Of a DNA stretch of 32,430 bases, positions 9,108 through 14,856 are shown in pieces. The translations under genes were made by a program, and so were the position numbers. This DNA comes from Candidatus Cryptobacteroides avistercoris (GTDB lineage Bacteria; Bacteroidota; Bacteroidia; Bacteroidales; UBA932). The DNA is taken from assembly GCA_017695095.1 (NCBI GenBank), contig JADILW010000086.1:1-32430 (forward strand), written 5' to 3'. The number at the start of each line of letters is the position of its first letter. The stretch's first letter is position 1. The notes below the pieces were generated by a model. The model made no database searches. It saw nothing but the letters and a program-made list of their open reading frames with translations, and was not told the origin of the DNA.

Positions 9108-10244
9108 CTACTTGAAAAGAAGACGTGCGAAGGTGTTGAGATAGAGTCTCCAGTTCTTCCACTCGTGGCCGCCGTCGCTGGTGAAGAAGGTGTGCTCCAT
9201 TCCGTTGCGGGTCAGGGCCTCGTCGAGAACCTCGGAGCCGGGCATTGCGAAGTCAGCGGTGCCGCAGCCGATCCAGTAGAGCTTGTAGCCGGCCTTCTTG
9301 ATGCCCTGGAGGTCAGCGTCGAGATGGTCGCTCTCGCTCACTCCGCAGCTCATGGGGCAGATGTAGTCGAAGGTTCCGGGGAAGAGGGTGGTGGCGGAGA
9401 TGGTGTGGCCGCCGCCCATTGACAGACCTGCGATGGCGCGGGCCTCAGGCTTCGCGATCACGCGGTAGTTCTTCTCGATGTAGGGGATGATCTCCTTCAC
9501 GAGGCTGGTCACATAGAGGTTGGCGTTGGCTTCGGTCCTGGGGAACTCCTTCACTGAAAGTCCCATGGTGCAGGCGGCCTGCTGGCCGGCGTTGCCGTTG
9601 GGCATCACCACGATCATAGGCTCGGCGAGACCCTTCTCGATCAGGTTGTCGAGAATCTGGGCTGCGCGTCCCATTGAGGTCCATGCCTCCTCGTCGCCAC
9701 CGCCGCCATGCAGCAGGTAGAGCACGGGATACTTGGCCTTGCTGGTCTCATAGCCGTAGGGAGTGTAGACGGTCAGACGGCGGTTGAGTCCGAGCAGCTC
9801 GCTGTCGTACCACTTATAGCTGACGGTTCCCCTCTGTGAGCTCTCGAAATAGTTCTCGGAGCGCTCGCCGGGAACGAGCAGCATGTTGAGATAGCGGGTT
9901 CCGTCCCTCTGCACCATATAGTTCTGGGGGTCGTTGACGGAAACGCCGTCGACGAAGAAGTTGTAGGTGTAGATCTCGGGATCGGGGGTCTCGATGGTCA
10001 CTGACCATACTCCGCCCTCGCCCTTGACCATGGGAATCCTGTCCCCGTAGCCGGGGAGCCAGCTTCCGTAGAGGGTTACGACCGTAGCATAATCTGCTGA
10101 AAGTCTGAAAGTTGTAGAGTCACCGGCAATCTCGGGGGAAACAATCTGACGAGCACCTCCGAAATTGAAGTTCCTCAATTCCTGTGCGCCGGCCGATGCG
10201 GTCAGCATGGCCAGTCCGGCAATGATAAGAAGAATCTTTTTCAT
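9108..10244 (-). CDS. Secreted CE1-like esterase with N-terminal E-set domain (paralogue 2)
   Basis: The protein has 378 residues. The signal peptide ends ASAGAQ|EL. The E-set domain (about 30-125) is followed by the esterase domain with LLHGGGGDEEAW, nucleophile S275 in GLSMGGGH, aspartate in GTADFAM and histidine in GGHEWKNW. It is a close copy of the gene at 13704-14834: long stretches match in protein and DNA, for example around the GLSMGG codons. The two lie in the same orientation on either side of the gph-priA block. It leads a two-gene operon with 7914-9104 behind its own promoter (10272-10302) and ends at the terminator at 7861. Feruloyl or acetyl xylan esterase activity is inferred from family and context. 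Confidence 0.88.
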   Translation of the reverse strand: MKKILLIIAGLAMLTASAGAQELRNFNFGGARQIVSPEIAGDSTTFRLSADYATVVTLYGSWLPGYGDRIPMVKGEGGVWSVTIETPDPEIYTYNFFVDGVSVNDPQNYMVQRDGTRYLNMLLVPGERSENYFESSQRGTVSYKWYDSELLGLNRRLTVYTPYGYETSKAKYPVLYLLHGGGGDEEAWTSMGRAAQILDNLIEKGLAEPMIVVMPNGNAGQQAACTMGLSVKEFPRTEANANLYVTSLVKEIIPYIEKNYRVIAKPEARAIAGLSMGGGHTISATTLFPGTFDYICPMSCGVSESDHLDADLQGIKKAGYKLYWIGCGTADFAMPGSEVLDEALTRNGMEHTFFTSDGGHEWKNWRLYLNTFARLLFK

Positions 10245-10271
10245 AACTTGGTTATTAGATCAAAACTCCAG

Positions 10272-10302
10272 TAAAGTTACGAATTATCCTTCGGAAATCC
10301 AA
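10272..10302 (-). promoter_or_regulatory. Promoter of the two-esterase operon
   Basis: On the minus strand a TTG (10300-10302) is followed after 20 nt by TAACTTTA (10272-10279), which matches TAnnTTTG except for the last base. It lies in the 77-bp gap between gph and the esterase gene. The GAAC repeat found before the two PUL operons is absent here. Confidence 0.45.
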
Positions 10303-10321
10303 CCGGAAAACAGGCGAATTT

Positions 10322-10975
10322 TCAGCCCAGCAGCAATTTTTCCAGCTCCTCGGCAGTATCCGCGCGAAAACTGCACTCCGCGGCCGCCTCCTGGGGGCGG
10401 AAACCCCAGCTCACCGCGATTCCGCAGATGTCGGCAGCCTTCGCCGTGAGCATGTCGGTGGCCGAATCGCCCACCATCACAGCCTTCTCGCGGAGCACCC
10501 CGGCCTTGTCCAGAATCTCCCGCACCACCTCCGGGTCGGGTTTCAGCGGAGCGCCGTCGCGGCCTCCGAGCACGGCGCAGAAATCCACCCCGGGGAAGAA
10601 GCGCCCCACTATGGTCTCCGCGCCCGCCTGGAACTTGTTGGACGCCACCGCGAGCTTCATTCCGGCGGCGGAGAGCCTGGCCAGCAGCCCGGTTATGCCC
10701 GGGTACGGGCGGGAGTGCACGTCGAGGTGCGACGAATAATATTTCACGAAGCTGTCCAGCAGCTCGCCGAACAGGCCAGCGTCTTCCTGCAGCGGCCCGG
10801 GCATCGCCCGCTTCACCAGCTTGCCTATGCCGTTCCCCACCATCAGGCGGTATTCAGGAATTTCGTGCAGCGGCAGGTTATTCTGCGCCAGAGCGTGGTT
10901 CACGGCCGTGCCGAGGTCCTCGATGGTGTCCACCAGGGTGCCGTCGAGGTCAAAAATCACAAGTTCGTATCTCAT
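10322..10975 (-). CDS. gph: HAD-family phosphatase, phosphoglycolate phosphatase-like
   Basis: The protein has 217 residues from the ATG at 10975; a TTG three codons upstream lies inside the promoter and is not used. All HAD motifs are present: motif I VIFDLDGTLVDT (both aspartates), motif II threonine/serine in LAVASNK, the lysine in LKPDPEVV and motif III MVGDSATDM. A four-helix cap lies between motifs I and II (subclass IA). The length and the NHAL...MVGNGIGKLV cap pattern fit Gph, which removes phosphate from 2-phosphoglycolate, but other small phosphoesters are possible. It is transcribed alone, away from the tRNA gene. Confidence 0.87.
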   Translation of the reverse strand: MRYELVIFDLDGTLVDTIEDLGTAVNHALAQNNLPLHEIPEYRLMVGNGIGKLVKRAMPGPLQEDAGLFGELLDSFVKYYSSHLDVHSRPYPGITGLLARLSAAGMKLAVASNKFQAGAETIVGRFFPGVDFCAVLGGRDGAPLKPDPEVVREILDKAGVLREKAVMVGDSATDMLTAKAADICGIAVSWGFRPQEAAAECSFRADTAEELEKLLLG

Positions 10976-10977
10976 AG

Positions 10978-11009
10978 TTTGCAAATATAATCCAAATTTT
11001 ATATATTTG
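10978..11009 (+). promoter_or_regulatory. Promoter of tRNA-Ala
   Basis: TTTG (10978-10981), 20 nt, then TATATTTG (11002-11009): a perfect Bacteroidetes-type promoter ending 11 nt before the tRNA. It sits back to back with the gph promoter. Confidence 0.75.
10982..10989 (-). promoter_or_regulatory. -7 promoter element of gph
   Basis: TATATTTG on the minus strand is a perfect TAnnTTTG match, only 6 nt from the ATG at 10975. With a start site about 6-7 nt downstream, the mRNA would be leaderless or nearly so. No clear -33 element is seen at the usual distance. Confidence 0.5.
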
Positions 11010-11020
11010 CAGTCTCAAAC

Positions 11021-11093
11021 GGGGTATTAGCTCAGTTGGTAGAGCGTTTGAATGGCATTCAAAAGGTCAGCGGTTCGATTCCGCTATGCTCCA
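11021..11093 (+). tRNA. tRNA-Ala (anticodon GGC)
   Basis: The gene is 73 nt long and forms a full cloverleaf. The acceptor stem is GGGGTAT with ATGCTCC (including G-T pairs), the D-arm region contains AGCTCAGTTGGTAGAGC, the anticodon stem is TTTGA/TCAAA around loop ATGGCAT, and the T-arm region contains GGTTCGATTCC. The anticodon GGC reads GCC/GCT alanine codons. The discriminator base is A. The CCA end is not encoded (CA follows) and must be added. GCC is a very frequent codon in the neighbouring genes, which fits. Confidence 0.95.
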
Positions 11094-11126
11094 CAAGAAG
11101 CAGATTCATGACAGCTTTCAGCAAGT

Positions 11127-11645
11127 ATGATTAAGGACATCTATCTGGCAGCCGGCTGCTTCTGGGGAGCCGAGAAATATCTCAAGCAGATTCACGGCGT
11201 CGTCTCCACCGAAGTTGGCTATGCCAACGGCAACATCTTCCACCCCACCTACAGAGAAGTCAGCACCGACGTCACAGGCTACGCCGAGACCGTGCATGTC
11301 AGCTACGACACCGACCAGATCGGGCTCGAGCGAATACTCCAGATCTACTTCAAGGCTATCGACCCCACGAGCGTGAACCGCCAGGGAAACGACGTGGGCA
11401 TACGCTACCGTACCGGTATCTGGTACACCGACAAGGATGACCTCCCCGCCATCGAAAGAATCTACGACAGGGTCAGGGGTGACATAGGGCAGCCCCTCGC
11501 AGTCGAGGTCAAGCCCCTCAAGAACTTCTACCGCGCCGAGGAGGAGCACCAGAACTACCTCGGAAAGCACCCCGGAGCCTACTGCCACATCTCCGATTCC
11601 CTGATGGAATTCGCCAAGACCGCCTCCGAAGCCTCAACGGACTAG
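11127..11645 (+). CDS. msrA: Peptide-methionine (S)-S-oxide reductase
   Basis: The 172-residue protein has the family signature close to the N-terminus: AAGCFWGAEKY with the catalytic cysteine in GCFWG. Also present are VGYANG, the HPTYREV segment, TGYAETVHVSYD and a C-terminal EEEHQNYLGKHPGAYCH, whose cysteine could resolve the disulfide. It reduces the S form of oxidised methionine in proteins in the cytoplasm. The length matches stand-alone MsrA; there is no fused MsrB. It lies 33 nt after the tRNA and 5 nt before the priA-like gene, so the three may share a transcript. Confidence 0.95.
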   Translation: MIKDIYLAAGCFWGAEKYLKQIHGVVSTEVGYANGNIFHPTYREVSTDVTGYAETVHVSYDTDQIGLERILQIYFKAIDPTSVNRQGNDVGIRYRTGIWYTDKDDLPAIERIYDRVRGDIGQPLAVEVKPLKNFYRAEEEHQNYLGKHPGAYCHISDSLMEFAKTASEASTD

Positions 11646-11650
11646 AGCTC

Positions 11651-13291
11651 ATGCAGTTCGTCCGCGTCCTCGTCCCCCTGCGGCTGGACTGGATCCCCGT
11701 CTACCGCTCCGACAGCCCGCTGCGACGCGGACAGACCGTCGGCGTGATGTTCTCAGGGCGCAGATACGCCGGCGTAGTCTGGGAGACCGGCGCCGACCCG
11801 GGCCTCGACAGCTCCCGCATACTCCCTGTACTGCCTGATAGTGAAGACGTTCCGGACGTAACCCCCGCCGAACTTGAATTCTGGGAGTTCCTTTCATCCT
11901 ACTACCTATGCTCCCCCAACGAGGTCTACCGGACCGCACGCCCCATGCAGATGCTGCGCGCCGCACGGCAGGAGCGCACGAGGACACGGAAGCATCAGGA
12001 GCGCGCCGCAACCGCACGCAAGGCCGCGGAAGACAGGATTGCCGGGCTCGAACAGCGTCTCGGCGCGGTCGAAGCCAGACTGGCGGCACCCCACCGTTCG
12101 GAAAGCGTGGTCGCAAGACTGAACGGGCGGCGCGAGGAGCTTATATGCCGCCTGAATGAACTGCGCCGCAGCCTCCCTCTGCCTGCGGACACACCCCCTG
12201 CCCCGCCCATGCAGACCGAATTCCACGGCAAACCGCTGGTGGTCAGCGGCGCCGGAAGGCGCAGACATTATCTCGAAGCCGCGGAGAAAGCCCTGCGAAG
12301 CGGCGGCCAGGTGCTGATTCTCACCCCCGAAGCCGCATTCTGCCGCAGGCTGGAGGAATTCCTGCGGCCCGCCCTGGGCGAAAGGCTCCGGACCGTCGAC
12401 TCGGCCGCACTGCGCGGACGCACTTCCGACTCCCTGCTCCGCGGAGAGAGCCTGGCGGTGCTGGGTCCCAAGGCCGCGGTGTTCCTGCCCTTCAGCAGGC
12501 TGTCGCTGGTGATAGTCGACGAGGAGCAGGACAGCCTCTACAAGCAGACCGACGCCGCACCGCGCTACAACGGACGCGACGCCGCGCTGAAACTCGCCGG
12601 AATCCACGGGGCCGCAGTGATTCTCGGCTCCTCCTTCCCCTCCCTCGAAACAAGATACAACTGCCTGAGCGGCAAGTTCGAAGCCATTGCGGCACGCGGC
12701 GGCGCCGAAGGCCGGCTCGCCATCGTGGACATAAGCGCCGAGAAGCGCAAGAACGGCATGTCCGGCTACTTCTCCCGCAAGCTCGCTGCTGCGATACATG
12801 CCTCCCGGGGGCCGGTGGTGCTGATCCGCGGCTGGGAGAAGCCCGACGAACTCTCGGCCCAGACCGCCGCACTTTTCCCCGAGCTCCAGCTCAGGACCAT
12901 GACCCTCGGGGAGCTCAAGCACGAAGGCTGCCCCGGCGCGGCGATGATAGCGGTGCTGCAGGCCGACGCCCTCGTGGCCGACGACGGCTTCCGCAGCGAC
13001 GAACGCGCCCTGCAGCTCGTGGCGCTGCTGCGCTCCCTCGCCCCGGAGACCATCGTCCAGACTTCGGTGCCGGAAAGATTCGACGGCAGCAGGACCGCGG
13101 AATCACTGCTGCAGGAGCGCCGCCGCTTCAACTTCCCGCCATACACCAGACTCGTAGACATCCGCCGCGAAGCCACCGGCGAAATCGTGGAGAGGCATTT
13201 TCTCAAGCGCGGCCCCGGGCTCCTCTCCGAGAAGAGACGCCTGCTCGAAACCCTCCCTCCCGGCACCTGCCCCGACGTCGACCCCGCATAG
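11651..13291 (+). CDS. priA: PriA-like primosomal protein, helicase motifs lost
   Basis: The protein has 546 residues; PriA usually has 730-830. The N-terminal DNA-binding domain is recognisable (FVRVLVPLRLDWIPVY, RRGQTVGVMF, RYAGVVWE), as is the winged-helix part (SSYYLCSPNEVYRTARPMQM). The helicase core is degenerate. Walker A is replaced by SGAGRRRHYLEA (from residue 199; no GKT). The Walker B region survives as VDEEQDSLYKQTDAAPRYNGRDAA (DEEQ, residues 290-293). Motif III reads LGSSFPSLET. The zinc-binding cysteine cluster is gone, the motif V GTQ is missing, and the final AGRAGR motif is replaced by ALLRSLAP. The RFNFPPYTRLVDIRRE segment remains but the C-terminus is shortened. It probably binds forked DNA and partner proteins without ATPase activity, as proposed for mycobacterial PriA. 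There is no frameshift, so it is maintained as an open frame. Confidence 0.82.
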   Translation: MQFVRVLVPLRLDWIPVYRSDSPLRRGQTVGVMFSGRRYAGVVWETGADPGLDSSRILPVLPDSEDVPDVTPAELEFWEFLSSYYLCSPNEVYRTARPMQMLRAARQERTRTRKHQERAATARKAAEDRIAGLEQRLGAVEARLAAPHRSESVVARLNGRREELICRLNELRRSLPLPADTPPAPPMQTEFHGKPLVVSGAGRRRHYLEAAEKALRSGGQVLILTPEAAFCRRLEEFLRPALGERLRTVDSAALRGRTSDSLLRGESLAVLGPKAAVFLPFSRLSLVIVDEEQDSLYKQTDAAPRYNGRDAALKLAGIHGAAVILGSSFPSLETRYNCLSGKFEAIAARGGAEGRLAIVDISAEKRKNGMSGYFSRKLAAAIHASRGPVVLIRGWEKPDELSAQTAALFPELQLRTMTLGELKHEGCPGAAMIAVLQADALVADDGFRSDERALQLVALLRSLAPETIVQTSVPERFDGSRTAESLLQERRRFNFPPYTRLVDIRREATGEIVERHFLKRGPGLLSEKRRLLETLPPGTCPDVDPA

Positions 13292-13294
13292 AGG

Positions 13295-13376
13295 GTTGCA
13301 GCAGATTAGTCGTTACGGCAGATTGTCGTTGCAACAGATTGTCGTTGCAGCAGACTAGTTGTTGCAGCAGATTTGC
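13295..13376. repeat. Five tandem 16-17 bp repeats
   Basis: Five consecutive units begin at 13295, 13312, 13328, 13344 and 13361, each close to GTTGCAGCAGATTGTC with one to four changes or a 1-bp insertion. There is no unique spacer between units, so this is not a CRISPR array. The array starts 3 nt after the priA stop codon. Confidence 0.75.
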
Positions 13377-13385
13377 AATCCGCTG
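13365..13385. repeat. Imperfect palindrome, TGC loop
   Basis: CAGCAGATT-TGC-AATCCGCTG is a 9-bp stem with one mismatch and a 3-nt loop. It fuses the last tandem unit to an inverted partner and shares the GATTTGCAATCC core with the palindrome at 13407. Confidence 0.6.
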
Positions 13386-13406
13386 CAGATGGACTGGGTA
13401 CGTTAC

Positions 13407-13425
13407 GCTGGATTTGCAATCCAGC
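13407..13425. repeat. Perfect palindrome, TGC loop
   Basis: GCTGGATT-TGC-AATCCAGC is a perfect 8-bp stem with a 3-nt loop. Together with the palindrome at 13365 it resembles dispersed REP-like intergenic elements; that assignment is inferred. Confidence 0.65.
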
Positions 13426-13508
13426 GAAATCAACCTGCCGCGGCGGAGTCGGCCTGCCGGCAGTATAGGGCTGTGCGGTGGTTCTTACTGCCGGAGGCCG
13501 AGCTCGCC

Positions 13509-13640
13509 GGCGGCTGGCCATATCATCCACGAGCAAGCTTTTTCTCGCCTGCGAGAGATGCTTATGGCCGCAGGCGGCTGGCCATATCATCCACGAGCAG
13601 GCTTTTCTCGCCTGCGAGGGATGCTTATGGCCGCAGGCGG
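13509..13640. repeat. 64-bp tandem duplication (two copies plus 5 nt)
   Basis: Copy 1 (13509-13572, 64 bp) and copy 2 (13573-13635, 63 bp) differ by two A/G changes and one T in a T-run. A 5-nt start of a third copy (GGCGG) follows. Each copy contains a GC-rich hairpin candidate (GCAGGC...GCCTGC in copy 2, one mismatch in copy 1). The near identity indicates a recent duplication. Confidence 0.85.
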
Positions 13641-13655
13641 ATAAGAATTATACAG

Positions 13656-13684
13656 AAAAAGGGTGACCCGGCGGGTCACCCTTT
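13656..13684 (-). terminator. Intrinsic terminator of the leftward PUL operon
   Basis: GGGTGACCC (13661-13669) and GGGTCACCC (13673-13681) form a perfect 9-bp stem with a 3-nt loop. AAA/TTT flanks and a run of five T on the minus strand follow, 20 nt after the esterase stop at 13704. Because it is symmetric it may also stop priA transcription from the other side. Confidence 0.88.
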
Positions 13685-13703
13685 GCTTTACCTTTTCTCC
13701 AGA

Positions 13704-14834
13704 CTATTTGAAGAGCAGAGGAGCGAAGGTGTTGAGATAGAGTCTCCAGTTAGACCATACGTGTCCGCCGTCTGACTCATAGAAAATATGGTCGAGACCC
13801 TGCTCGGTGAGAGTCTTGTCGAGAGCCTTCGAACCCTCATAGAGGAAGTCGGTGGTTCCGCAAGCCAGGAAGTAGAGCTTCACGCCAGCATCCTTGAGAG
13901 CCTTCACCTGCTCTGCGGTGGCTGAACCAGCAGCAGAGAGAGGGCAGATGTAGTCGAACATCTCAGGATAGAGGATGGATGCGGTGATGGTGTGGCCGCC
14001 GCCCATTGACAGACCTGCGATGGCGCGGGACTCAGGCTTGGCGATCACGCGGTAGTTCTTCTCGATGAAGGGAACGATCTCCTCGCAGAGGCTCCTCACG
14101 TAAGCGTTCTGGTAGGCGGGGTCATTCCAGCTCATCTCCTTGTTGGGAAGTCCCATGGTGCAGGCAGCCTGCTGGTTGGGGTTGCCGTTGGGCATCACCA
14201 CGATCATAGGCTCAGCAAGTCCCTTCTCGATAAGGTTGTCGAGAATCTGGGCGGCGCGTCCCATTGAGGTCCATGCCTCCTCGTCTCCGCCAGCTCCGTG
14301 GAGGAGGTAGAGAACGGGATACTTGGCCTTGCTGGTCTCGTAGCCGTAGGGAGTGTAGACGGTGAGACGACGGTTGATTCCGAGGATCTCGCTGTCATAC
14401 CACTTGTAGGAAACGGTTCCCCTCTGATTTGCGGGGAAGTAGTTCTCGGTGCGCTCGCCGGGAACCATGAGCATGTTGAGGTAGCGGGTGCCGTCGCGCT
14501 GAACCATGTAGTTCAGAGGATCGTTCACTGAAACTCCGTCAACCACGAAATTATAGGTGTAGATCTCAGGAGAAGGGAGGGCGATCTTCACAGACCATAC
14601 GCCGTCAGCACCTTTCTGCATGGGGATGGAGCCGCCCCAGGGGTTGGGCATCCAGCTGCCGGAGAGGTTCACTACGGTAGCATAGTTGGCAGAAAGACGG
14701 AAGGTCACGCTGTCGCCCTGGATTTCAGGTGACACGATTCTGGGTCCGCCGAAGGCGAAGTTCGCAAGCTCCTGCGCATTGGCAGCGCCTGCTGCGAGGG
14801 CAAGCCCCGCGATGATGGCAATTAATTTTTTCAT
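13704..14834 (-). CDS. Secreted CE1-like esterase with N-terminal E-set domain (paralogue 3)
   Basis: The protein has 376 residues. The signal peptide ends ANAQ|EL. The E-set domain (about 28-125) contains RIVSPEIQGDSVTFRLSANY; the esterase domain has LLHGAGGDEEAW, nucleophile S276 in GLSMGGGH, the canonical aspartate in GTTDFLY and histidine in GGHVWSNW. It is a close paralogue of 9108-10244, so one arose from the other by duplication or gene conversion. It is the last gene of the leftward PUL operon (22 nt after the GH3 gene) and is followed by a terminator. Esterase activity on feruloylated or acetylated xylan is inferred from family and context. Confidence 0.88.
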   Translation of the reverse strand: MKKLIAIIAGLALAAGAANAQELANFAFGGPRIVSPEIQGDSVTFRLSANYATVVNLSGSWMPNPWGGSIPMQKGADGVWSVKIALPSPEIYTYNFVVDGVSVNDPLNYMVQRDGTRYLNMLMVPGERTENYFPANQRGTVSYKWYDSEILGINRRLTVYTPYGYETSKAKYPVLYLLHGAGGDEEAWTSMGRAAQILDNLIEKGLAEPMIVVMPNGNPNQQAACTMGLPNKEMSWNDPAYQNAYVRSLCEEIVPFIEKNYRVIAKPESRAIAGLSMGGGHTITASILYPEMFDYICPLSAAGSATAEQVKALKDAGVKLYFLACGTTDFLYEGSKALDKTLTEQGLDHIFYESDGGHVWSNWRLYLNTFAPLLFK

Positions 14835-14856
14835 AAAAACTGTTATGAATGTGGTT

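Larger units (their letters stand above)
13292..13703. other. Gene-free repeat-rich intergenic region
   Basis: This 412-bp stretch lies between the convergent priA-like and esterase genes. It holds five short tandem repeats (13295-13376), two palindromes with the same TGC loop, a 64-bp tandem duplication (13509-13640) and a terminator (13656-13684). Open frames crossing it in several phases repeat their own sequence because of the duplication and look non-coding. No transposase is present. Confidence 0.7.

Noticed and set aside
11906..12922. A 338-residue open frame antisense to the priA-like gene.
   Set aside because: Low-complexity composition and no recognisable motif; the sense frame carries PriA features.
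13295..13376. Short regular repeats that could suggest a CRISPR array.
   Set aside because: The units are 16-17 bp, directly adjacent and degenerate, with no spacers and no cas genes nearby.
13359..13775. Open frames through the repeat region with internally repeated protein sequence.
   Set aside because: The protein repeats simply mirror the 64-bp DNA duplication. The frame runs through a terminator and into the antisense of the esterase, and no homology is recognisable.
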